Origin: Paraburkholderia guartelaensis
Lineage (GTDB): Bacteria > Pseudomonadota > Gammaproteobacteria > Burkholderiales > Burkholderiaceae
Length of the DNA: 64,000 bases
Assembly (NCBI RefSeq): GCF_004353905.1
Contig: NZ_SMOD01000001.1
Location: forward strand, 434,001-498,000
Reading direction: 5' to 3'
The notes beneath the pieces were generated by a model. That model was not told where the DNA came from and ran no database searches. It was given only the letters and a program-made list of their open reading frames with translations. The position numbers and the translations under genes are program-made. Below, piece by piece: positions 55,861-64,000 of the stretch (positions are counted from its first letter, which is position 1; the number at the start of each line of letters is the position of its first letter).

Positions 55861-57165
55861 ATGCTGGCTTTGCTGGGGCTCGTGACGATCGTGGTGTTGC
55901 TGGCCGCGATTCTTTCAAAACGCATGTCGCCGCTCGTCGCGCTCATCATCGTGCCGATCGTCGCGTCGCTGATTGGCGGATTCGGCTTCCAGACGAGCAA
56001 GTTCGTTATCGACGGGTTGAAGGGCCTCGCGCCCGTCGTCGGCATGTTCGTGTTCGCGATTCTCTATTTCGGCACGATCACGGATGCGGGCACGCTCGAT
56101 CCGATCATCGACCGCATCCTGCGCACGGTCGGCACCAGACCGACGCGTATCGTGGTGGGCACGACGCTGCTCGCGCTGCTCATTCACCTCGACGGCTCGG
56201 GCGCCGTCTGCTTTATCGTCACGATCCCCGCCATGCTGCCGCTGTATGAGCGCCTGAACATGGACAAGCGCGTGCTGGCCGCGGCCGTTTCGATGGCGGC
56301 CGGCATCAACTTCCTGCCATGGACAGGGCCGATGATCCGCGCATCGGCGTCGCTGCATCTGCCGATTTCGGCGCTTTTCAATCCGCTGATTCCGGTCCAG
56401 GCGATCGGCCTGGTGTTCGTGTTCAGCATGGCCTGGTGGCTCGGCCGCCGTGAGGAAAAGCGCCTTGGCTATTCCTCTGCCAGCGGCACGATTCCGCTGC
56501 CCAAACGTGAACTCACACCCGAGGAGCAGGCGCTGCGCCGCCCGAAGAACTTCTGGTTCAACATCGTGCTGACGATCGTCGTGCTCGGCACGATGGTCGT
56601 GATGGGCGAGAAGATTCCGCCCGCGATCATGTTCATGGTGGGCTTGTGCATTGCGCTGATGGTGAATTACCCGAACGTCGACATGCAGCGAAAGCGCGTC
56701 GACGCCCACGCGCGCGCCGCGCTGATGATGGCGGGCATTCTGCTCGCAGCGGGCGTGTTCACCGGCATCATGCAGGGCAGCGGCATGCTCAAGGCGATGG
56801 CGCAGGCAGCGGTCGGTTTCGTGCCGCCTGCGTTTGCCGGGCACATTCCGGTCGTGCTCGGCGTGCTGTCGATGCCGCTCTCGATGCTCTTCGATCCCGA
56901 TTCGTTCTATTTCGGCGTGCTGCCGGTGATCGCCGAAGTGGCGTCGCAGCTCGGCGTGCCGGCGGTGCATATCGGACAAGCGGCGCTGCTCGGCCAGATG
57001 ACCACCGGTTTTCCCGTGAGCCCGCTCACGCCAGCGACGTTTCTCGTCGTCGGCCTGTGTGGAATCGATCTCGCCGATCATCAGAAGTTCACGTTTCCGC
57101 TGCTGTTCGGCGCGTCGATCGTCATGACGATCGCGTGCGTCGTGCTGGGCGTGTTTCCGCTGTAA
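55861..57165 (+). CDS. CitMHS-family carboxylate:H+ (metal-citrate) transporter
   Basis: A 434-residue membrane protein with about 11-12 helices, similar to CitMHS transporters: KRMSPLVALIIVPIVASLIGG, HLDGSGAVCFIVTIPAMLPLY, NFLPWTGPMIRAS and SMLFDPDSFYFGVLPV. It imports citrate or a related hydroxy-acid. ATG 55861 has GGAG 8 bp ahead; the longer frame upstream is not supported. The AtuA-family gene follows by 18 bp. Confidence 0.92.
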   Translation: MLALLGLVTIVVLLAAILSKRMSPLVALIIVPIVASLIGGFGFQTSKFVIDGLKGLAPVVGMFVFAILYFGTITDAGTLDPIIDRILRTVGTRPTRIVVGTTLLALLIHLDGSGAVCFIVTIPAMLPLYERLNMDKRVLAAAVSMAAGINFLPWTGPMIRASASLHLPISALFNPLIPVQAIGLVFVFSMAWWLGRREEKRLGYSSASGTIPLPKRELTPEEQALRRPKNFWFNIVLTIVVLGTMVVMGEKIPPAIMFMVGLCIALMVNYPNVDMQRKRVDAHARAALMMAGILLAAGVFTGIMQGSGMLKAMAQAAVGFVPPAFAGHIPVVLGVLSMPLSMLFDPDSFYFGVLPVIAEVASQLGVPAVHIGQAALLGQMTTGFPVSPLTPATFLVVGLCGIDLADHQKFTFPLLFGASIVMTIACVVLGVFPL

Positions 57166-57183
57166 AGAGGAGTGGTAGAAGTC

Positions 57184-58557
57184 ATGAACCGGACCGAATC
57201 ATCGAAGCGCGTACGGATAGGCGCGGGCGCAGGCTACTCGGGCGACCGCATCGAGCCTGCTGTCGAACTCGCGGAGCACGGCGCGCTCGATTACCTCGTA
57301 TTCGAATGCCTCGCGGAACGCACGGTCGCGATCGCCCAGCAGGCGCGCCGTCACGATCCCGAACTCGGCTACGATCCGCTGCTCGAATCCCGCATGCGCG
57401 CCGTACTGCCGGTCGCCGTGCGCAACCGCGTACGCATCATTTCGAACATGGGCGCGGCCAATCCGCGCGCGGCGGCGATCAAGACCGCGCAGATTGCACG
57501 TGAACTTGGACTCAGCGGACTGAAGATTGCCGCAGTCACCGGCGACGATGTGCTCGATGTCGTCTTGCGGTCCCAACTGCGCTTCGAAGAATCCGGCGAC
57601 GATGTCAGTCAATACGCAGACCGAATCGTTTCGGCGAATGCGTATCTCGGTGCGGCGCCGATTGTCGAAGCGCTCGCGGCGGGCGCGGATATCGTGCTGA
57701 CGGGGCGCGTCGCGGACCCGTCCTTGTTCACGGCGCCGCTCATTCACGAGTTCGGCTGGCACATGGGCGACTGGGACACGCTCGGGCAGGCGACCGTCGT
57801 CGGTCATTTGCTCGAATGCGCGGGGCAGGTGACGGGCGGCTACTTCGCCGATCCCGGTTTCAAGGACGTACCGGATCTCGCGCGGCTGGGTTTTCCGATC
57901 GGCGAAGTGAGCGCCGATGGCAGCGTCGTCGTGACGAAGGTGCCGCATGCGGGCGGCCGCGTGACCGAGGCGACATGCAAGGAGCAATTGCTCTACGAGA
58001 TTCACGATCCGCAACGCTACTTGCAACCCGATGTCGTCGCTGATTTCACCGGGGTGCGTGTCGTAGAAGAGGAGAAAGACCGCGTGCGCGTAACGGGCGG
58101 ACGCGGTAGCGCTCGAACCGGAACGCTGAAGGTGTCGGTCGCGTATGTGGATGGCTATATCGGAGAGGGACAGATTTCCTACGGTGGACCGGGCGCGGTT
58201 GAACGCGCGCGACTTGCGCTCGACATCGTGCGGGAGCGCCTCGCGGCCACGGGCGTCGACACGAGCGAACTGCGTTTCGACCTGATCGGCGTGAATGCGC
58301 TGTATGGCGACGCCCTTGCGGCACATCACGACGCGCCGTACGAAGTGCGCGTTCGCGTGGCGGGGCGCGTAGCGAACGCAAAGGAAGTGGCGCGCATCGG
58401 CAACGAGGTCGAAACGCTCTATACCAATGGGCCTGCGGGCGGCGGGGGCGTCACGAAATCGACTCGTGAGGTGCTCGCCGTGCAGTCCGTGCTTCTGCCA
58501 CGCGAACAGGTGAATCCGGTATTCCAATTTGTAGAGGCAAGCGATGAAACTGCGTGA
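57184..58557 (+). CDS. AtuA-family (DUF1446) protein
   Basis: A 457-residue protein of the acyclic terpene utilisation AtuA family: RIGAGAGYSGDRIEPAVELAE at the start, SNMGAANPRAAAIKTAQIA, GRVADPSLFTAPL, and GQISYGGPGAVERARLA. The family is widespread but its reaction is not known. ATG 57184 is chosen; GTG 57172 lacks usable spacing to GAGGAG. With CitMHS upstream and the small AtuA-associated protein downstream (14-bp overlap) it probably degrades an imported hydroxy-acid. Confidence 0.9.
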   Translation: MNRTESSKRVRIGAGAGYSGDRIEPAVELAEHGALDYLVFECLAERTVAIAQQARRHDPELGYDPLLESRMRAVLPVAVRNRVRIISNMGAANPRAAAIKTAQIARELGLSGLKIAAVTGDDVLDVVLRSQLRFEESGDDVSQYADRIVSANAYLGAAPIVEALAAGADIVLTGRVADPSLFTAPLIHEFGWHMGDWDTLGQATVVGHLLECAGQVTGGYFADPGFKDVPDLARLGFPIGEVSADGSVVVTKVPHAGGRVTEATCKEQLLYEIHDPQRYLQPDVVADFTGVRVVEEEKDRVRVTGGRGSARTGTLKVSVAYVDGYIGEGQISYGGPGAVERARLALDIVRERLAATGVDTSELRFDLIGVNALYGDALAAHHDAPYEVRVRVAGRVANAKEVARIGNEVETLYTNGPAGGGGVTKSTREVLAVQSVLLPREQVNPVFQFVEASDETA

Positions 58558-58858
58558 ACTGGCCCATGGCCGCACTGGCGACAAAGGCAATACGCTGAAC
58601 ATCTCGGTGATCTGCTACGACGCGAAGCACTTCGCCCATCTGCGCAACGTCTTGACGCCGGAGCGCGTCAAGGCGCATCTCGCCGACGTGGTCAAAGGCG
58701 AGGTCGTGCGCTACGAACTGCCGCTTCTGGGCGCGTTCAATTTTGTGCTCGGCAACGCGCTGGGTGGGGGCGTGACGCGTTCGCTGGCGCTGGATGCGCA
58801 CGGCAAGTCGATGAGCATGGCGCTCCTTGATCTCGAAGTGGACGACGTTCCTGATTGA
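58544..58858 (+). CDS. Small AtuA-associated protein
   Basis: A 104-residue protein (KLRELAHGRTGDKGNTLNIS, then LPLLGAFNFVLGNALGGGVT) matching the domain that is fused to the C-terminus of AtuA in some bacteria and separate here. It overlaps the end of the larger AtuA gene by 14 bp, so the two subunits are probably made together. Confidence 0.88.
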   Translation: MKLRELAHGRTGDKGNTLNISVICYDAKHFAHLRNVLTPERVKAHLADVVKGEVVRYELPLLGAFNFVLGNALGGGVTRSLALDAHGKSMSMALLDLEVDDVPD

Positions 58859-58984
58859 ACGCAACGCGGCGCGCTTTCCTAACGCCGCCGCGGGAAACAC
58901 GATTGAGCCTTAAGGGTTCTCCCCAATGCAGACCCATGTCCTAAAATTTGTATGATGACCCTATGACATGGCAAATCTGCTGAT

Positions 58985-59689
58985 ATGTTCGAGAAAATTC
59001 CCAACCGGGCGCTGAGCGACACCGTCGCGCAACAGCTGCTCGCACAGATCGACAAGGGCACGTTCGCGCGCGGCGGTAAGCTGCCGACGGAAGCCGTGCT
59101 CGCCCAGGAGTTCGGCGTCAGCCGCACGGTGATCCGCGAGGCCATTTCGCGCCTGAAGAACGAGGGTGTGGTCGAGCCGCGCCAGGGCAGCGGCGTGTAC
59201 GTGGCCGCGCATGGCGCAATCCGGCCGCTGCGCATCGACTACGCGGAAGCGATGGAAGGCGGCTCGGTGCTGCAGATCCTCGCGGTGCGCCGCGCGATCG
59301 AAGCCGAAGTCGCGGCGGAAGCCGCCATGCGCCGCACCGACGCCGACATGATGGCGATCGACGCCGCGCTCAAAAAGATCGATGAAGCCGTCGCCGACGG
59401 CCGCGACGGCGTTGCCGAAGACGTCGCGTTTCACCGCGCGATCGCCAGCGTGACGGGCAATCCGTACTTTCTGAAGACGCTGACGTTTCTCAATCAATAC
59501 CTCGAAGCGGGCACGGTCATCACGCGCCGCAACGAGGCGCTGCGCGAGGACTTCTCGCGGCAGGTGCGCGACGAACACGCAGCGATCGCCGCGGCGATCC
59601 GCGCAGGCGACCCGATGGCCGCGCGCAATGCCGCGCAAACCCACATGTACAACGCGGCGCGCCGTCTGGCCGAAGCCGGTATCTGCTGA
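58985..59689 (+). CDS. FadR-subfamily GntR regulator
   Basis: A 234-residue GntR regulator: winged helix (KLPTEAVLAQEFGVSRTVIREAISRLKNEG) and an all-helical FCD effector domain from about 90, with likely metal-binding His residues (VAFHRAIA). It is 79 bp upstream of the threonate operon and oriented with it, so a sugar-acid effector is expected. Confidence 0.93.
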   Translation: MFEKIPNRALSDTVAQQLLAQIDKGTFARGGKLPTEAVLAQEFGVSRTVIREAISRLKNEGVVEPRQGSGVYVAAHGAIRPLRIDYAEAMEGGSVLQILAVRRAIEAEVAAEAAMRRTDADMMAIDAALKKIDEAVADGRDGVAEDVAFHRAIASVTGNPYFLKTLTFLNQYLEAGTVITRRNEALREDFSRQVRDEHAAIAAAIRAGDPMAARNAAQTHMYNAARRLAEAGIC

Positions 59690-59768
59690 TTCACAGGCGC
59701 ATTTTGCAGACGCATTCGCTCGCGATGCGCAGCGCGCAGTCTGCAGCACTGTTCGTAGAGGAAAGGGT

Positions 59769-60659
59769 ATGTCGAGAAATGTCGGAGTGATCGGTCTGGG
59801 CGCGATGGGTATGGGGGTCGCGCGTTCCCTACTGCGCGGCGGTTTCAACGTCCATGCGTGCGACGTGCGCCGCGAAGTGCTCGACCAGTTCGTGGCCGCT
59901 GGCGGCACGGCCTGCGCGAGTCCCGCCGAGCTTGGCGCGCAATGCGATGTGGTCGTCACGCTCGTCGTCAATGCCGCACAAACGGAAACGGTGCTGCTCG
60001 GCGAGCAGGGCGCTGTGAAGTCGATGAAGCCGGGCGGCGTCGTGATTGCGTGCGCGACGGTTGCGCCCGACTTCGCGATCGACCTCGGCCGCCGCGTGGA
60101 AGCGGCCGGCCTGCAACTGCTCGATGCGCCGGTATCAGGCGGCGCGGCGCGCGCGGCATCGGGCGAAATGACGATGATGACGTCCGGCCCTGCGGCCGCG
60201 TATGCCGCGTGCGAGGACGTGCTCGCCGCGATGGCGGGCAAGGTCTATCGTCTGGGCGAGCAGCACGGCGCGGGCTCGAAGGTGAAGATCATCAACCAGT
60301 TGCTCGCGGGCGTGCACATCGCTGCCGCCGCTGAGGCGATGGCGCTCGGTCTTCGCGAAGGCGTCGATCCCGATGCGCTCTACGACGTGATTACGCACAG
60401 CGCCGGCAACTCGTGGATGTTCGAAAATCGCGTACCGCACATTCTCAACGGCGATTACACGCCGCTGTCGGCCGTCGACATCTTCGTCAAGGATCTCGGC
60501 CTCGTGCTCGATACCGCGCGACGCTCGAAGTTTCCGCTGCCGTTGTCGGCGGCTGCGCATCAGATGTTCATGATGGCCTCGACGGCCGGCCACGGCGGCG
60601 AAGACGATTCGGCTGTCATCAAGATCTTCCCGGGCATCGACGTGCCCGCGAAGCGCTAA
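59769..60659 (+). CDS. ltnD: L-threonate dehydrogenase
   Basis: A 296-residue beta-hydroxyacid dehydrogenase: NAD-binding IGLGAMGMGVARSL, DAPVSGGAARAASGEMTMM and the catalytic Lys in KVKIINQLLAG. In the characterised pathway it oxidises L-threonate to 2-oxo-tetronate. Identification rests on its family plus the following otnK-otnC-otnI genes. ATG 59769 is the start; an upstream frame reads into the GntR gene. Confidence 0.9.
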   Translation: MSRNVGVIGLGAMGMGVARSLLRGGFNVHACDVRREVLDQFVAAGGTACASPAELGAQCDVVVTLVVNAAQTETVLLGEQGAVKSMKPGGVVIACATVAPDFAIDLGRRVEAAGLQLLDAPVSGGAARAASGEMTMMTSGPAAAYAACEDVLAAMAGKVYRLGEQHGAGSKVKIINQLLAGVHIAAAAEAMALGLREGVDPDALYDVITHSAGNSWMFENRVPHILNGDYTPLSAVDIFVKDLGLVLDTARRSKFPLPLSAAAHQMFMMASTAGHGGEDDSAVIKIFPGIDVPAKR

Positions 60660-60678
60660 GCGGGAAGGGCGCAACGAC

Positions 60679-62004
60679 ATGACGAATACGAACGCCTCTA
60701 CCGGCAAGCCGCTGCTCGGCTGCATCGCCGACGATTTCACGGGCGCGACCGATCTCGCAAACATGCTGGTGCGCGGCGGCATGCGCACCGTGCAGACGAT
60801 CGGCGTGCCTGGCGCCGACACGCGCATCGAAGCCGACGCGCTCGTGGTCGCGCTGAAGTCGCGCACGATCGACGCCGCCGACGCCGTGGCGCAGGCGCTT
60901 GCCGCACTCGAATGGCTGCGCGCGCAAGGCTGCCGCCAGTTCTTCTTCAAGTACTGCTCGACCTTCGATTCGACCGATCAAGGCAACATCGGGCCCGTCG
61001 CCGACGCGCTGCTCGAAGCGCTGTCGCGCAATGGAGGCGACGCGCCGTTCACGATCGCGTGTCCCGCGTTTCCGGAGAACGGCCGCACGATTTACCGCGG
61101 GCATCTGTTCGTCGGCGACGTGCTGCTGAACGAGTCGGGCATGGAGCATCATCCGCTCACGCCGATGACGGACGCGAACCTCGTGCGCGTGCTGCAACGT
61201 CAGACGCGCTCGAAAGTCGGCCTCGTGCGCTACGACGCCGTGGCGCAAGGCGCGCAAGCCGTGCGCGCATCGATCGAGGCGTTGCGTGCCGATGGCGTGC
61301 GCATGGCAATCGCCGATGCTGTCTCCGATGCCGATCTCTACACGCTCGGCGAAGCGTGCGCGGACTTGCCACTGATCACAGGTGGCTCGGGTGTCGCGCT
61401 CGGGTTGCCCGCGAATTTCCGCCGCGCAGGTTGGCTCGCCGATTCCGCCGATGCAGGCGAGCTGCCGCATATCGACGGCGTGTCGGCGGTGCTGGCGGGC
61501 AGTGCGTCGAAGGCGACGAATGCCCAGGTTGCCGCATGGCGCGAAACGCGTCCCGCGTTCCGCATCGATCCGCTTGCGGCGGCGCGTGGCGAACCCGTCG
61601 TCGAGCAAGCGTTGGCTTTCGCGCGCGAGCACATGCACGCGGCGCAGCAGCAGCCCGTGCTGATCTACGCGACGGCATCGCCCGACGAGGTGAAGGCGAC
61701 ACAGCGCGAACTGGGCGTGGCGCAAGCCGGCGAACTGGTCGAACGCACGCTCGCGTCGATCGCGCGCGGTCTGCGCGATCTCGGCGTGCGCAAGTTCGTT
61801 GTCGCAGGCGGCGAGACCTCGGGCGCGGTGGTGCAGGCGCTTGGCGTGGACATGCTGCGCATCGGCAAGCAGATCGATCCAGGCGTGCCCGCAACGGCCA
61901 CGATCGCTGCCGAACCGCTTGCGCTCGCACTCAAGTCCGGCAACTTCGGCGCAGTCGACTTCTTCGCGAAGGCGCTGCGTGTGCTCGACGGAGGCACGCA
62001 ATGA
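60679..62004 (+). CDS. otnK: 3-oxo-tetronate 4-kinase
   Basis: A 441-residue DUF1537 four-carbon acid sugar kinase. The N-terminal domain begins LLGCIADDFTGATDLANML; the ATP-binding C-terminal domain has VAGGETSGAVVQALG and PGVPATATIAAEPLALALKS. It phosphorylates 3-oxo-tetronate for cleavage by OtnC. It overlaps otnC by 4 bp (ATGA). Confidence 0.95.
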   Translation: MTNTNASTGKPLLGCIADDFTGATDLANMLVRGGMRTVQTIGVPGADTRIEADALVVALKSRTIDAADAVAQALAALEWLRAQGCRQFFFKYCSTFDSTDQGNIGPVADALLEALSRNGGDAPFTIACPAFPENGRTIYRGHLFVGDVLLNESGMEHHPLTPMTDANLVRVLQRQTRSKVGLVRYDAVAQGAQAVRASIEALRADGVRMAIADAVSDADLYTLGEACADLPLITGGSGVALGLPANFRRAGWLADSADAGELPHIDGVSAVLAGSASKATNAQVAAWRETRPAFRIDPLAAARGEPVVEQALAFAREHMHAAQQQPVLIYATASPDEVKATQRELGVAQAGELVERTLASIARGLRDLGVRKFVVAGGETSGAVVQALGVDMLRIGKQIDPGVPATATIAAEPLALALKSGNFGAVDFFAKALRVLDGGTQ

Positions 62005-62657
62005 CGGCTGCCATTCACACGAGCGGCGAAGCGAAAGTCCGCGAAGAAATCTGCGTAACGGGCGCGAGCCTGTACGAGCGCGGTTACACCGTCGGCAGCG
62101 CGGGCAACATCAGCGCGCGGCTCGACGACGGCTGGCTCATCACGCCGACGGATGCGTGCCTGGGTCGGCTCGATCCCGCAGAGATCGCGAAGGTCGACCT
62201 CGACGGCAACGCGGTTTCGGGCGGCAAGCCTTCGAAAACGCTGGCGCTGCATCGCGGCGTCTACGAGCGCAACCGCGAAGCGCGCGGCATCGTGCATACG
62301 CATTCGACACACCTCGTCGCGCTCACACTCGCGGGCGTCTGGAGCGACGCCGACGTGCTGCCGCCCATCACGCCGTACTACGTGATGAAGGTCGGGCATA
62401 TTCCGCTGATCCGCTACCGGCGTCCCGGCGATCCCCAGGTCGCGCAACAGATCTCTTCGCTCGCCGATAGCGTGCGCGGCGTGCTGCTCGAACGGCTCGG
62501 GCCCGTCGTATGGGAGCGTTCCGTTTCGCAGGCTTCGTACGTGCTCGAAGAACTGGAAGAGACGGCGCGCTTGTGGCTGATGACGAACCCGCGCCCCGCG
62601 CCGCTCGACGACACCGCGCTCGAGGAGTTGCGCACCGTGTTCGGCGCGCGCTGGTAG
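62001..62657 (+). CDS. otnC: 3-oxo-tetronate 4-phosphate decarboxylase (class II aldolase fold)
   Basis: A 218-residue class II aldolase/adducin protein: GNISARLDDGWLITPTDACLG and the metal-binding VHTHSTHLVALT. In the pathway it converts 3-oxo-tetronate 4-phosphate to dihydroxyacetone phosphate and CO2. Its ATG overlaps otnK by ATGA, so the two are translated together. Confidence 0.94.
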   Translation: MTAAIHTSGEAKVREEICVTGASLYERGYTVGSAGNISARLDDGWLITPTDACLGRLDPAEIAKVDLDGNAVSGGKPSKTLALHRGVYERNREARGIVHTHSTHLVALTLAGVWSDADVLPPITPYYVMKVGHIPLIRYRRPGDPQVAQQISSLADSVRGVLLERLGPVVWERSVSQASYVLEELEETARLWLMTNPRPAPLDDTALEELRTVFGARW

Positions 62658-62791
62658 CCCGCGCGGGCACATCGAGCTTTCCGCGCGCCGACGCGGACCC
62701 TCCGTATCACCCACCTCAGGCAATAAGCCGGAGGGCCGTCCGACATGACGCGGACGGCCTGCAACCGGCGCCACACCGAAGGAGACAACGC

Positions 62792-63685
62792 ATGACAAGC
62801 TATCAGGCGGCATCCGTTCGCCCTGCATCCGCCGCCGACGCTGCCGGACAACCCGGCGCGGCCGAAATCGAACGCACCTACGGGAAGGTGTTCTGGCGCA
62901 TCGTGCCGTTTCTGATGCTCTGCTACGTGGTCGCGTATCTGGACCGCGTCAATGTGGGTTTTGCGAAACTGCAGATGTCGCAGGACCTCGCGTTCAGCGA
63001 GACCGTGTTCGGTCTCGGCGCGGGCGTGTTCTTTGTCGGTTACTTTCTCTTCGAACTGCCCAGCAACATCCTGATGCATCGACTCGGCGCGCGTATCTGG
63101 ATTGCGCGCATCATGATCACGTGGGGATTGCTCTCAGCCGTGTTCGTTTTCGTACGGACTCCGATGCAGTTCTACGCGCTGCGCTTCCTGCTCGGTCTCG
63201 CCGAGGCGGGTTTTTATCCGGGCGTCATTCTGTACCTGACTTACTGGTTCCCGTCGCATCGCCGCGCAAAGATCATCGTCGTGATGAACATAATGGGGCA
63301 CAGCGCGGACAAGCGTCGCGAGCGCCGCTGGCATCTGATCGGTCCGGCGCTCGCGGGCGCGGTGGGTTTCACGGTCGCGGCTTCGTTCGCGGACAACACG
63401 GCCGTGTCGATCGCGTTCCTGTCGATCGCCGCTGCGGGCGTGCTGACCTGCGCGCCGCTCTTCTGGTCGCTGCCCACGGCGTTCATGTCCGGCGCGACGG
63501 CCGCTGCAGGCATCGCGATCATCAATTCAATCGGCAATCTGGCGGGCTTCGCAAGCCCGTACATGATCGGCTATCTTAAGGATCTCACGCACAGCACGCA
63601 GACCGGCATGTACGTGCTGGCCGCGATGCTCGTGATCGGCGCGCTCGCCGTCTGGCTGACGCCCGCGCGGCTCGTGAACCGCTAA
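62792..63685 (+). pseudogene. MFS (anion:cation symporter type) sugar-acid transporter with large internal in-frame deletion
   Basis: Only 297 residues, against about 430-450 for this family. The N-terminal part is normal through helix 4 (DRVNVGFAKLQM, GVILYLTYWFPSHRRAKI). It then jumps within a few residues to the helix 8/9 loop (GHSADKRRERRWHLIGPALA). The region normally holding helices 5-8 and the central loop is absent, roughly 140-150 residues, without a frameshift. It is unlikely to fold as a working transporter. Position in the operon shows it was the threonate/tetronate importer. An assembly error cannot be excluded. Confidence 0.8.
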
Positions 63686-63707
63686 CCGTATTCAAGGAGT
63701 CGCTTCG

Positions 63708-64000
63708 ATGCCACGCTTCGCCGCCAATCTTTCGATGATGTACAACGAACACGCGTTTCTCGACCGTTTCGCCGCCGCTGCGCGCGACGGCTTCGAGGCC
63801 GTGGAGTTTCTGTTCCCTTATGAGTTTCCGGCCGCCGACATCAAGCAGCGTCTCGATGACAATGGCCTCACTCAGGCGCTGTTCAACGCGCCACCGGGCA
63901 ACTGGGCGGCGGGCGAACGCGGCATGGCGTCGTTGCCGGGCCGCGAGGATGAGTTTCGCCGCAGTATCGAAACCGCACTCGAATACGCCCGTGTACTCGG
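63708..64000 (+). CDS. otnI: 2-oxo-tetronate isomerase (hydroxypyruvate isomerase family), truncated by window end
   Basis: The first 97 codons of a sugar-phosphate-isomerase-type TIM barrel: [33 protein letters not shown] and [18 protein letters not shown], as in OtnI/Hyi. It would interconvert 2-oxo- and 3-oxo-tetronate, joining LtnD to OtnK. AAGGAG lies 8 bp before ATG 63708. The C-terminal part lies outside the window. Confidence 0.92.
   Translation, partial: MPRFAANLSMMYNEHAFLDRFAAAARDGFEAVEFLFPYEFPAADIKQRLDDNGLTQALFNAPPGNWAAGERGMASLPGREDEFRRSIETALEYARVL

Noticed and set aside
58931..58978. An operator for the GntR regulator just upstream of its start
   Set aside because: The bases around TATGATGACCCTATGACATG show only weak symmetry and do not match a GntR/FadR consensus well enough.

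Overview
The window is high-GC bacterial DNA with dense, short-spaced operons. Gene content points to a beta-proteobacterium of the Burkholderiaceae, most likely Paraburkholderia or a close relative: a glutathione-linked formaldehyde pathway with Gfa, NAD-formate dehydrogenase, many AraC/LysR regulators, several sugar ABC systems, a threonate operon and YfiRNB. This is inferred from gene content and base composition only. The mix of catabolic and regulatory genes, with no ribosomal or core genes, would suit a secondary chromosome or megaplasmid.

Layout. 1-1.7 kb: tail of an unidentified gene and an MFS transporter. 1.7-4.7 kb: minus-strand formaldehyde operon frmR-frmA-gfa-fghA behind two inverted repeats. 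4.8-9.9 kb: a zinc-ribbon/cyclase/AAA/TPR signalling protein, a patatin-like lipase and an HD-domain protein. 9.9-16.9 kb: an unusual signalling island. It has a periplasmic binding protein translationally coupled to a NarL-type histidine kinase, a second paralogous kinase whose phospho-accepting His is Gln and whose receiver is degenerate, one NarL-type response regulator, and four small proteins of unknown function. A shared composite palindrome lies upstream of three of these transcription units. I consider this the best candidate for an undescribed system. 17-20.7 kb: AraC regulator divergent from a secreted GH3 enzyme. 21-24.2 kb: an overlapping cluster of an acyl-CoA-dehydrogenase-like flavoprotein, a cytoplasmic PhnD-like protein and a TusA-like/ferritin-like fusion, a second candidate for new chemistry. 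24.2-26.5 kb: AraC regulator and a DUF1479 dioxygenase.

27-30 kb: ribose-type ABC importer. 30.6-36.9 kb: AraC regulator divergent from a sugar ABC importer (no ATPase gene) and a GH127 arabinofuranosidase. 36.9-40.3 kb: a beta-propeller lipoprotein, then modABC. 40.3-44.7 kb: DUF779, aldehyde dehydrogenase, formate dehydrogenase and LysR on the minus strand. 44.8-47.5 kb: M24 peptidase divergent from an M20 carbamoyl-amino-acid hydrolase, then a DUF2383 protein. 47.9-50.2 kb: a LeuA lacking its regulatory domain plus a branched-chain aminotransferase. 50.6-53.2 kb: YfiR-YfiN-YfiB cyclic-di-GMP module. 53.2-55.8 kb: two small genes, an AhpD-like protein without its cysteines, and LysR. 55.9-58.9 kb: CitMHS transporter with AtuA-family proteins. 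59-64 kb: GntR regulator and the threonate operon ltnD-otnK-otnC-MFS-otnI, in which the MFS gene has lost about a third of its length; the last gene runs off the window.

The formaldehyde operon produces formate, which the formate dehydrogenase at 42.4 kb could oxidise to CO2. No rRNA, tRNA, CRISPR array or insertion sequence was recognised.
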